Origin: Acanthaster planci
Taxonomy: Eukaryota; Echinodermata; Asteroidea; Valvatida; Acanthasteridae
Assembly (NCBI RefSeq): GCF_001949145.1
Contig: NW_019091396.1
Span: 1 to 64,000, forward strand
Length of the DNA: 64,000 nucleotides
Reading direction: 5' to 3'
Position numbers and translations under genes: made by a program. Positions 1 through 10,600 of the stretch are shown in pieces. The notes under the pieces were generated by a model, which saw nothing but the letters and a program-made list of their open reading frames with translations, ran no database searches and was not told the origin of the DNA. Each line of letters starts with the position of its first letter. Positions within the stretch are counted from its first letter, which is position 1.

Positions 1-2
1 AC

Positions 3-224
3 CTGTGCGATGTCCTTGCGGACGTTGTGGAAGGAGTGTGAGTAGGTACTGTTGGCCTCATCCAGGTTGAGCAGGATGTCGCTGGCCACCGGCGAGTCCA
101 GCTGGGCCACGATGGACTGCAGCTGGGCCTGCCGCGACCGCCACATGGCCACCTCGTCCAGGGGTAAAGGTCGCAGGCCAAACCGGTGTCGGAGGTCACT
201 CAGTGGCTCATGCTTCAAAAGTAA
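3..224 (-). CDS. Dynein heavy chain coding exon 5
   Basis: This exon has 74 codons in phase 0 and starts after a TTTCGCAG acceptor. It ends with ...DIAQ at a GT donor that occupies bases 1-2 of the window. It carries the DHC_N1 landmark PLDEVAMWRSRQAQLQSI, comparable to the conserved E-x-x-F/M-W-x-x-R pattern of dynein stems. Confidence 0.9.
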
Positions 225-3200
225 CTGCGAAAAGCAGAGAAACAGGAAAATAGTCGGTTTTTAACTTTTGTTTTTCCACCGAGCGAATGTTGTGCCGGCA
301 AATCATATTCTCGTTGGTCGTTTGCAAATAACTAAGGGTTCGAAAACAAAGTATTCAGAATTTTGGAAGTTGTGAGTTGTGGGAAAACAACATGGATTTT
401 TAAATCAAATATTTCAGGAATTTCTAGATCTGAACATTTTGAGCATTTTTGAATATTTCGACAGTGATTTTAGAGTTTGCGGGATTAAAGTCGGAGATTT
501 TGGGACAGACTTTTCGCTTTTTGAACTTACACTTTGCATCATGGGAACGTGCAAACTGTGAAACATTTCCTGCTTAAAAAAACTGTCGCCCGTGGATTTA
601 TCATTTAAATATGAATTTCATGTGCTAGGGATTTGAGAATTTGAGAGACCTCAATGGTCTACAGCCAAGCTAAGTGACAGCAACTTCATCACCCACTCAA
701 CTGTTGATAGTCATGGGCATTGACATCTTTTTCTCAGGCAGGGGAGGAAGGGGACAGAGCACTGAGATGCCGGGTTCCTGGGAAGGGCAGAGGGTCTCAG
801 TAAATTAGCAAATGGTTTTATAAACAACGGATGAAATAAAAAAAACAAATCAAAACTATTTTTTTTATAAATTGGCATTTTTCATCCTCTCTCTTCCTTC
901 TTCAGTTTTTGCTTTTTTGTTGATATTGCTGTTTTTCTTTGGGCAGTTGGAATAATTTTTTTGGGGGGCCTTGTTCCTTTTTAATTTTTTTCCTTGCCTC
1001 CTTCGAACTTCCGAGCGACACCCTTGCTGAAAGGGTTAACGGACATCTGAACCAACCTTGATTTGTTTGATCCAGCCAATGACAGAAGACTCCAAGACGT
1101 GAATGACGGCTGTTCTCCTCGTAGGGAGGGCAGCCGCCTCCGCTAGCACCTCGATGGACGGAAGGGGTAGAATGATGTCACCCTGGTTTGACAGGGAAAT
1201 CAAGACAGCTATTGACTGAATATGCCAAATGTGGGTCGCAATTTTATCATGGCTGTCGATGAGTTGAACTGACATAAATCATGTAAATGGTGGAAAATAT
1301 GTGCAGGGAAGTAATTAATATACTGTTAAAGATCAACACTATGGGTAAAGAAATTTTCTGCCATTTTGAGAAGTTTTGGGAAACGGAATTCCTCCTGTTT
1401 TAGGGATGCAAAGAAGAAAACTACTGAACCTACATGTAAAGATCTCTTGGAACAGTCAACATATTTTAGTCTGGGAACCAGACTAGTCACAAGAAGCAGG
1501 GTGAAAGATATAACAAAGGAACGCTAGTCATTGTTTATTTCAACAGCTTGTGACTTGGTGCGAGACTGGATGACTGGGGATGGGGTCGACTGCCAGCCCT
1601 GAATCTTACAAATGCATACTGGGCACATGATGGTGTCTCCACACTTTCCAAACGGCAACCAAAATTCCAAAACAGAATACACAGTGTTATATTCTCAGTG
1701 GATTGTGTGATATGAAGGCAGAACTGCCAACCTCACTTGACCAAAAGCCCTAGGATTTTATCTTAAAAATCCTAGTTTCCGAAAAAAAATCCTATTCTTC
1801 ACTGTTGCGTAACTTGGAAGTTGATTCGTACGCGAAGGATCGAGTAAGCGCGATGCATAGTCTGGGCCCCAGACTGACTTGGCTTCTACAGCCATAGTTT
1901 ATGTAGGGAGCACAGATGAACTGCACAAATGAAGCAGCAATGTATAACAGAGGGCCTCGTGGATGGACACCACGTCATGCGTGCTGCATGCACTTGCATG
2001 GCATTTCTGACATCGCCAACGACTGAGGTTACGGCGCGAAATTAACTCGTAAAAACGTCAATTTTCAAGCCAAACAATAGGTAAAAATCTAAAATAACTA
2101 CAAAGCTTATTTTTTTGTAAACTGTATTTTAGTGAGAAAAATCGTAGTGTCGGATTGTCACTGAAAAATCGTACGAAATGTGATAAAATTGTACTGGTTG
2201 GCAGCTCTGTGAAGGTCTGCGTGGTTCACACAGCAATAAGAGGAAGGTTTACAGTGGTACCATGTGAAGCTCTATTCTCAGGGAAAGAGGTTATGAAGAG
2301 AATTGGTGGATCCTTTTTAGACTCGCGATTTCATTCTCGACAGCTTTCATGACAAATGAGAAAAGAAACATTTGACATCACAATTTAGAATGAAGAGGTG
2401 AACAGGCTAGTTTAACACACTTGTTCACATTAAGGTCAATCCTTATGTCTTCTTCATGTTTTGGGTCGTTACCTCGACGTGACCTTCGGTGACCTCCACA
2501 TTTCCCATCATCCTGTGCAGGATGTCCATGAGCTTGTCTGCGCTGACCCCACCGTAAGTCATCAAGCCGTCCGTGCACAGGAGGGGCAGGTAGACCTGAA
2601 GGAGAAATGAAAGTGTTACTTTATTGTGTGTGTGACGGGAAGCTGAGATTGGTGAAACCGTACTTTAACCCTAACACTCCTCAGTCCTCCAACAGGTGAA
2701 GGATTGAGGAGGGTTAGGGTTAATATCCATCTTTTGTTTCTGTGTCTGGGGACGGAATCGAACATTCTTACATGTGAGACGTCAGAGCTATCTTCACAGC
2801 AAGCCCCTTGATGTCGTCGCACAGGTACAATGTAGGTCCCTTGATGAACCCCACTGGGCGTTACCTTGATTAAAGTGCATTTAAAACAGTCGACCAGACT
2901 AAGGCTTGACTCCTTGAAGTCAGAACAGCGACTAATTAATTCCAACCTGCTTTGTGAAAATGAGTCACAAGTCGCCAGTGCCACTTTTGAGAAACGGGCC
3001 TTTCAAGGAATCTTGCAGCACAAAAATCCATGGGAATCATCAACAGTTTTCCAAAACATATTAGTCCCTTTTCATCAGGATGCCAGAATGGGTCATCCAT
3101 CGCAAGAAAAAAGAACTGAGCTTGCTTGCTCTTTCTAATGCAAAGTGAAACAAAAAAGTCTGAAAAAAAGGTGACCTCATGACTCATTTTCACGGAGCAG

Positions 3201-5050
3201 GTCACAATTTGGCAGAATTGCCTACCTCCTTTGCCAGCAGGTCCAGCTGTGCCAAGGCCGTGGTGTCGCAGTCCGTGTACACCACGTCCGTCTTGACGTT
3301 GTCTTTGGTCAGCTTGGAGGCTTGGTTGGTCTTGAGGAAGAAAACGGCCTTGGTGCGCAGGCCGAGGGGCGGAGCCAGGGAGGCCACCAGGGTGTTCTTG
3401 GGCTCTCGGGTGAAGACGAAGAGACGACGGACGTCCTCGTTGTTGCAGAACTCCAGGAAGGAGTGGCTGTGGAGCAAGAGAATCAAGAAGTGGCCAGGAT
3501 TCACCATTTAAAAACATGTGTGCCACGCTTGGGTAAAAGCGGAAGCCTTTGGGCTATTTTAATCCCTTGTTTTCTTCAGTGGTTCCTCCACTGCCAGCCT
3601 CTGCTCTGTCTGAGGCCACTGTTCCTAATAACTTGAATGACAGAGTGCAAGTAGCTACGGACTCATCTGAGGTGAGTGGGACTTAAATCAGGGTGGCTTC
3701 AATAACACAACACTACATGTACGTGTACATGTACGCATAGAGATGTGTACCATTGACAACAAAGATCTCACAAGCATTAAAGCAATACCTGTACGTATAC
3801 ATTGTACTATTGAACGCACGCCTGGTTGGGCCCTCTGTGGGTCTGACCTTGATACATGTACACATGTACATGTAGGTAACACCTCTACTGTAAGGTTCCA
3901 GGCTACCAACAGGAACATTACAGGCCAAACCCCCCCCCCGGCACTACCTGACTTTTCAGTAGCACAGCCATAAACTCTAGTTGCAGTTTGTTCCAAAAGG
4001 ACGAATGTACATTGTACATTGAAAAATGTTTAATTAATGGATCAACCATGTCAACTATTAGAAAGATACTGTACCGACGGTGATATTCCACAATAAACTC
4101 ATCCCAGACGGTGTTATTTTCAGGTGTGCAACTGGGACTTTGACAAAAAACACAAGGAAATTCGAATCTTCACAAGATTTGGTCAGTGTTTTTCAATTTT
4201 CAATGGCATGAGTGTGAAGTGAAAACCGAGGAGATCAGCTGAAAAGTTGCATGCCTGTATTTCGTCTGCATGGTCATTTCAAAACTACTTTTTGAAGTGA
4301 CCAAATACCATAAGTACAGTCCTTTACAAAGCTTAACTTCACATATGGCATGTACATGTATGGCGCTCTTTGGTGGTCATTTACTCAAGATCTGTGCAAT
4401 GTTTCCCATCGCACTGTCACTATTTCAAAAATTCCAATAATGCCCTGGAATGATATTTGCCACAACACCGGGCCTTGAAACACAGAGGGCGCCACACACT
4501 TGACCTTCCATGGAGGAGCTCAATGCCTCTTGCATATACAAACACAGAGGGAATCAATCAAGCTTAAGAAGAAGTACATATCCACCTTGAGCAGAAGCAC
4601 CCCCTCATTGGTTGAAAAGAGCCATGTTGGTGGGGAATGATCATTTTGCTGGTAGCGACACAACTGTAATGTATGCATTTCATAGTCATTTGTAAACCAG
4701 TGAAGTGCAGTTCCGACCACAGGGGGCCTCCATTGCTAGGAAAATTGCACCCTCTCTTGGTCTACCTCGGGGCTCGCATATATCATCCACTACTCATACA
4801 GAGACTACCATTCAACATGTTCAATGAAGACCATATACATTTACATGTAACTGGGACAGGAAACTGTGCATGTGTACGCCTCATCTGGTGTAAACTGGCT
4901 CAGGGAAGGATTTTTGAACTTCGGGCCAACACAGAAAAAATCTTACCGGTTCTCATCGCTGGAAAAGAGCGCTTTGAGGTCGTCATTACGAGGCCTCAGG
5001 CTGGAGGTGATGCGTGTCTCCAAGAATCGTAATCTCTCGTCTACTTCCAT
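3..5050 (-). CDS. Axonemal dynein heavy chain, N-terminal part (gene continues off left edge)
   Basis: This gene encodes the tail (stem) start of an axonemal dynein heavy chain, the ATP-driven motor of ciliary and flagellar axonemes. Five minus-strand exons (5050-4947, 3466-3226, 2595-2473, 1182-1057, 224-3) join in one frame to give 272 residues beginning MEVDERLRFLETRI. Every junction has AG/GT and the phases match (2 nt carried over the first intron, phase 0 afterwards). Family-like segments are the opening DERLRFLETRI, a strand-rich block around RRLFVFTREPKNTL, the ILPLPSIEVL segment, VLESSVIGWIKQIK and PLDEVAMWRSRQAQLQSI. These match the DHC_N1 stem region in order. The motor domains lie outside the window. 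I cannot say which DNAH paralogue this is; the order of segments recalls the DNAH9/11/17 type. The gene is head to head with the PROSER3-like gene. Confidence 0.9.
1057..1182 (-). CDS. Dynein heavy chain coding exon 4
   Basis: This exon has 42 codons, phase 0 at both ends, with acceptor CAAACCAG and donor AAG/gttggt (an uncommon T at +3). It encodes GDIILPLPSIEVL and VLESSVIGWIKQIK, both typical of the dynein stem. Confidence 0.9.
2473..2595 (-). CDS. Dynein heavy chain coding exon 3
   Basis: This exon has 41 codons, phase 0 at both ends, with acceptor TTCTCCTTCAG and donor GAG/gtaacg. It encodes VYLPLLCTDGLMTYGG and a helix with DKLMDILHRMMG, which fits the family's pattern of a VxxPLL strand followed by a short helix before LPLP. 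Confidence 0.88.
2665..2723. repeat. 59-bp hairpin bounded by TTAA
   Basis: The arms are TTAACCCTAACACTCCTCAG and the near-complement of TTAACCCTAACCCTCCTCAA, with a loop of about 11 bases. It lies in the intron between dynein coding exons 2 and 3. TTAA ends followed by CCCTAA recall piggyBac-type termini, so this may be a minimal remnant of such an element. Confidence 0.7.
3226..3466 (-). CDS. Dynein heavy chain coding exon 2
   Basis: This exon has 241 bases. Its first base completes an Arg codon carried from exon 1 and it ends in phase 0 at GGAG/gtaggc. It encodes HSFLEFCNNEDVRRLFVF and KAVFFLKTNQASKL, which match the aromatic-rich strands at the start of the dynein stem. Confidence 0.9.
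4520..4800 (-). repeat. Dispersed repeat family F, uninterrupted copy
   Basis: Read on the minus strand, this segment resembles 36731-36799 joined to 37478-37600 (plus strand). Shared words include GACCAAGAGA, GGTCGGAAC, TGCACTTCACTGGTT and ATGAGGGGGTGC. It lies in the first coding intron of the dynein gene. No transposase or reverse transcriptase motif is visible. A short open frame (ALHWFTNDYEMH...) is shared with the other copy, but the DNA is conserved too, so coding is not implied. Confidence 0.65.
4947..5050 (-). CDS. Dynein heavy chain first coding exon (start codon)
   Basis: The ATG at 5050-5048 opens MEVDERLRFLETRI, and the exon ends with ...FSSDEN plus two bases at donor CG/gtaag. 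The exon probably extends upstream to 5116 as 5' leader, because a strong acceptor (pyrimidine-rich, TTTGCAG) lies just above 5116. That leader holds a short upstream ATG reading frame. The start is chosen because DERLRFLE matches the usual beginning of axonemal heavy chains. Confidence 0.88.
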
Positions 5051-5116
5051 GATTCTTTTTGCAGGAATTGGTTTACCAATTTACAGGTTATTGAGCCAGA
5101 TTTAAGCTGGGCATTT

Positions 5117-7071
5117 CTGCAAAGACAATTTTAAAAATAGAAACAGCAAAAGTTGTTAACAGTTTACACCTTTTTCTTTTACATGTATATAGAACAAAGG
5201 TACTGTGGGTTGGGAAAAATGGGCAGGGCTACTACATTCATTTATCGTGTTGCAAAACGTTTTCTACGTTTTACATCTCACAGCAGGAAATAAAGCTCTG
5301 GAGAAATTTTCGTTTGTTTGAGGGATGGAAAGTCCACAATTGCACTTACTCTGAATCTCATCTTGTGACTATGAAGTCACAATTATACGGCGGCTTTATT
5401 TATACATGTACGTTTTCAAAATCATTTTTTATCTTTGCTTGGATGTGATATTGGCAAGCATTACATTTAAGTGACAGGAAACATTTTTGATAAACATGTA
5501 CAGGATTCTTAATCTACCAAAAAGAAAAACTGATTTTAAGCAGGGATTTTGGAGATGCCAAACTGTGTCAAAGCGTCAGGATTTTGACTAAAATTTACAT
5601 TTCAAATTATCTGTATACATGCCTTGTTTCAATACACGTAAATAAAATTGTTGACTACAATGCAGATTTCAAAAATTCTACAACTGGATTTTAGGGAGAG
5701 CAGCTAACACATGCAAACACAGAAGACAACATAATTTGATTCACGATTTACAAATTACAATTCACAATAGTATTAATCATGTTAAGAAAATGAGTCAAAT
5801 GTCATCAGGATGCGTCTGTAACAACAATGCTAAAACTTGTCGCATGAAAAAACATGAAAAAACAAACAAATTTCTCAGTTCCAGCAGGCTCAGTGCTGTA
5901 CTGGTAAAATACAGCAAAAACAAGGAGGAGAGTCTAATATCCACTACCTGTGATTTTTTTCTTTCTTTTTCATTTTAATCACAACATCACCATTTATACA
6001 CACAGGCTCTGGACCTATAGAAAACTTTACAAATCTTTACAATGATTGAATCACCGACTAAGCTGAGGATGTAGCTACAGTTCAAAATTCAGACAGAACG
6101 TACATGTACTAATCACTGTCTGTTGACAGTTGGGAACCATAAGCCAATTTCCCGTTCCACCCCATGCGATGAAGTAAACAAAGCTAGAGGGGAACACATT
6201 GTCTACAATTACAATTGTGAGCACAATTCGCCAAACGTTCCGCAATGTTCTTGTCATGAATTTGCTCCCTTCTATCATGTCTGTTAAAATCTTCTGAGCA
6301 TGCGCATACAAAACATGAAAAAGGTTTACCATGTACTGATGATGTAGGCCTAGACCTAGGCTAGAATAATAGGCCTACATGTACATTATACATGATGTAG
6401 GGCCTATATTTTTAGGGCCTGTCATGATAATATAGGCCAAGGCCTATTTCTTCTAATACAGGAAAGGGGTCCCGGTTGACTTGTCGTAATGTAGCTGTTT
6501 GTTTTCACCACAAAAGGTCACCTCCCAGATGTCAATGACAAAGAGAGTTGTGTCTTCAAAATTAATGAGCAGTTTAGGTTTGGCCTACCTGACAATCCTT
6601 TTTGACAATGAGCCCACGGCCATGCAACATCTTGTTTTGATGTTTCAATGCACCCGCCTGATCATGCTGATGGATTCTCTACTGAATCATTTTGGCCCTA
6701 CCATAAGTAAAATTGAAATGTGAATAAAATAAAAGGCCTAGGCCCTAATTTAAATTATCTTCCAAAACCAACAGGCAACAGACTAGTGCACTGAGGTCAG
6801 ATGTGGGCCGAAATATAGTGCTAGTGTTTGGCGCTAGGGTACCAGACTTCCGTGACTACAGTGTGGATAACCGTCGTCGTAAATTCTCCAGGTTAAAATA
6901 AAATTCTGAAGTATTAACATTAACATGTTAGGCCTAGAAAATTCAGCTTAAAAACCCATTACCTCCTTTCATCGATCAGCTTGTGAGGTTGTGTCTCACT
7001 TACAGTAAAAATAAAATAGGCCTATCGGCAAAGTTTTTCTCAAGTTCTGTTACTTTCTGACTCTGAGGAAA
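5117..7071 (-). other. Probable 5' leader intron of the dynein gene
   Basis: This is AT-rich DNA with no credible coding region. It holds scattered TACATGTACA and AGGCCTA words, densest at 6340-6450. I infer that it is the intron separating a non-coding first exon near 7.07 kb from the coding exon, based on the strong splice acceptor at 5117-5118. Confidence 0.45.
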
Positions 7072-7394
7072 CCGCCATGTTGTTGATTTCCCGGTTGCCA
7101 GCGAGATTAATTTGCATACGTAATTTGATTCATTTAGTTCAGCATATGAAACTTGCTTTCTTAAAACTTTGTCAAATATGTTAGATTAGTTTTATATAAA
7201 TAAGTACGAATTAGGAAAACTGATATTTATTTTTAATTTATTAATTAAATTTATTGATCTGACAAAAGAATAAAATCTATACATCCCTTAGTTTAGAAAT
7301 ATTTTGAATGAGGCTATACAACAGGAGTACAGATAATAATAGTGAATGAACAAACAAACAAATTGCAAACTTCTGAAAATCTGAAAATGGCGGC
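7072..7394. promoter_or_regulatory. Candidate divergent promoter (two YY1-like motifs, degenerate X-box)
   Basis: On the minus strand AACATGGCGG occurs at 7081-7072, and on the plus strand AAAATGGCGGC at 7384-7394. These match the AAnATGGCGGC motif that marks many metazoan start sites, and they point outward toward the dynein gene and the PROSER3-like gene. GTTGCC at 7094-7099 followed by AGCGAG at 7100-7105 matches 10 of 12 defined positions of the RFX X-box, which is typical of ciliary genes. The start sites themselves are inferred. Confidence 0.4.
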
Positions 7395-7600
7395 GCGCAC
7401 AAAACGGGTGATCGCAAAAATATCTCCAAAACGGGTACAAAATAATAATATAGGCCTAGGCCTACACATGCATGACTACATGTACGTTAATGTCTAGTTG
7501 AACGTGGACGAACATTCACTTGGCTGATGACGTACGTCATTTGTTGATGGTACCCACAAGTTGAAAATTAAAGAAATAATTTTTATTCTCATCATGAAAC

Positions 7601-7632
7601 ATGGACACGCTTTTCTTCCAAAACAAACACGG
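7601..7632 (+). CDS. PROSER3-like gene, tentative first coding exon
   Basis: This exon opens with ATG and encodes MDTLFFQNKH plus two bases, before an excellent donor CGG/gtaaga. Its phase fits the acceptor at 10561-10563. It lies about 210 bases downstream of the plus-strand YY1-like motif. An ATG at 7594 would give a different phase. There is no independent support. Confidence 0.35.
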
Positions 7633-10600
7633 GTAAGACTATCGACTGTTACGCCCCAACTAAAGTTGGGACAGTCCCAGCTGTAGTGCTGCAGTTGGGC
7701 TGGTCCAACTATTGTTAAGCAATGCCTGTGGAAAATGTCTAAACATTATCCAAGTCAATGTGTCTCAGGCTGCATCCGAATCTCTCGTCTAGGGCTGGGT
7801 CTTCTCTCCATGGGAATGTGTGGAGACGCGTAGACAATAGACCTAGACATAACTCTGGAAGCCCGTTTCGGACACGGCCTCACACTTGACACAATTCATC
7901 TAAAATGTGGCACTTCATCTCTTCATCTAGCCCTATGACCAATGACATGACATTTGTAAACAATATGACTTTGGCACATGCTGGGCACATCATGCACGCT
8001 AGTTGGGACTGATGCTATAGTTCGGGCGTAACAAGACTAAAGTAGGCCTAAGACATGATTGTAAGAAGAAACTGTCTTAAGACTAACGTGACTAGCGTTC
8101 GAACTGAAGAGCTTCTTAGCAATGTATTGTCATCCTGTTTTGTGGCCTAGGCTAGCATGGCTAGACCAATGTTTTATTCCTCCATGGTTGTGCCACAACC
8201 ATGGCGAACTTGCGGCTAACCATGCGACAGTAGGCATAAGCCCTATAGGCCTAAACAAACATCTTGGTAATTGTTCTCGAATTTTTGCTAAGTGGCGATA
8301 GATAAGAGACAGATTGTAAAAGAGAGCCACTACAGCCCTATTTGTGGGGCTACATGTACATTTGTAGTCCAGACATGCATAGGCCTCGGCCTACATCATA
8401 TTCATGTACATGTACAGTGTATGATGTGTAGGCCTAGCTCTGTGCCATGGTCTGTCCATTTTAACATTAACATGGAGGAAGGAATTCGTCTGACTGCCTG
8501 ACTATGAGCATCTGAGGCTAAGATGCTCGTAGTCAGACTAATTCAGACTAAGCATCATTCGTGAAAATAAGCATGATAAGCCTAGGCCTACCTATACATG
8601 GAGTTACAGTTACATGTACATGCCTTATCCCAAACACGGCATGGGTGATTTTGCACAATGGTAGGTCTCAGAAAGTCATTACGGGATAGAAAAAGAGGCA
8701 TATAATTGCCTTTTTTCTCCTTCCCACCATTGCCCACAGTGCCTCACTACCACTAGTACCAGTTGAGGCACACATCACAACTCGGGGATTGTCTCTATTC
8801 GGAGAAGTCCCTTTATTTTGGGACAAAACCAGTCCCCTGAAAAAGAGAATGTCTTCTTAAAAGGGGGCATTTTCCCAAGTGGGCTTTAATAGGGGCATGC
8901 CCCCAAGTGCGCTTTTTGGGGCATGCTATATCACTTTCTGGTGGTTTACATGTCTTTAGCCACTGCAAGGAAAAATTAGTGATGTCCGTATTTGGAACTC
9001 TTACCGATAAGCTGTTTTCACATTTACATGTAGGTCGATTTTTCAAATTATTATTTTTGATGGGTTTTGATCTGTAGCTCAAATCCTTTTGAAGATGAAC
9101 CCCTGCCGGTTGCCCACTACCACCCAAGCCTACAGAAACAACTTACGGAAGCCGAGAAAAAGGTAGCCAGTCCATTTTCACGTTATAATGGTACTGTACA
9201 TCCTTCACTCACAGCTCTCTAGGATGAGTGACTTACACATAGCAAGGTGCAGACTGCAAAATCAGCACTTTCTCCGGTGGTGGCAATATCACATGCCACA
9301 CCCGGTATGCCTAGTGTGTGGAGTGGTGAGAAATATTCACATGAATTCAATATCAACGAAACAGAAATGATATGAGGATTCCTGATGAGAAGCAAATGTT
9401 TCTAGCTCTTGCAGTTGGGTAATTCTATAAATTAGGGGTCCAATTTTTTTTCGTGTCCCAGTCACATCTGACGTATGATTTTGTAAGTTCAGAACACGTT
9501 CTCTAATTTCCATGAGTGATGACTTTATACAGATTACCTGCCAAACAAATGGAGCTAGTTTGAAATCAATTTCAGAGATATTTCCCATGACAAATTTCAT
9601 AGGTCAGGTGTAACCGAAACACAAATGGTCTCCGAATTTATAGAATGGCACAGTTACCTATACATGTACCGTACATATACATGTAGTCATCAGTTCCGGC
9701 TATTACATGTAAGTCGTGCTCTCGTATCTCAAATTCTGCAGTTGTTGGCTCCTTAGGAAGAATTTTTTTCATCAGTGAAAAAGATTGCACATGGAAGCTG
9801 TAGAGGTTCTTACTAGAGATAAGAGATGATCATGTCACTGCAAGCACCTAACAAAAGAAGCACGGTGCAATAACAGTGGATGCTCGTTGTTAATGAACTG
9901 TGTTTCTTTTGTTGGATGTTCGTAGTGTGTACATGTATACAAATTCTTAATGGGATGGTTCCAACTATTAGACCAAAAGAACATTTAATTTTCTGTCATT
10001 GGATCAGTCGTACAGGTCCTGGCCTGACAGGCATTGTAAGCTCTTTACAAGATTTCTTACCGTGTTTCCTGTACAGATTTGCAGCAGACCACGTCTCAGA
10101 GTTCAGTAAATAAAAGTGAAAGTCTTTGATTCAGAACTTCTTCAGAACTCCACCTGGCTCACCCGATGAGCCCCTTCCCCTCAGGTTTAATATTTGAGAT
10201 CTCACTCCAACTGTCGATGTAGAAAAATATTCTTGCCTCAATTGAATGTTTTTTTCTTGCATTTTGAACTGGAAAAAAGTGGAGTTCGATCGATCCCTGG
10301 TTGTACTTTTAAATGTGAAGCGGAAGATTTTGTTGAGGGATGCCAGTTTTCAGGCAGAAGCCTGGTTTCAGGCTTGGTTTTCTTGAGTTAAATATTGGAC
10401 TATATGTAATTTCAGGCTTTCAGTTATATTGAAGCTTCTGGATTTTTCAGGCTCTGGACAAGAAACTGAGTGGCATAATTTGCAAAGATTGCTGAAACAC
10501 TTATCACTTCATTGCATTTCTCTGTATGTACATGTACATGTAGGTAAACCTAAGTCCAGACAGATTGCTCAAACATGATGTCATCGGGCCCTCGTCCCTA

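Noticed and set aside
4520-4720. Conserved peptide ALHWFTNDYEMH shared with 37467-37600 as a possible gene
   Set aside because: The DNA around it is conserved equally and the frames end at different places, so a dispersed repeat is the better explanation.
7387-7452. ATG at 7387 (MAARTKRVIAKISPKR) as the start of the PROSER3-like gene
   Set aside because: The only nearby donor (CGG/gtacaa) is weak and leaves phase 0, which does not fit exon 2. ATGGCGGC is better read as a YY1-type promoter motif.
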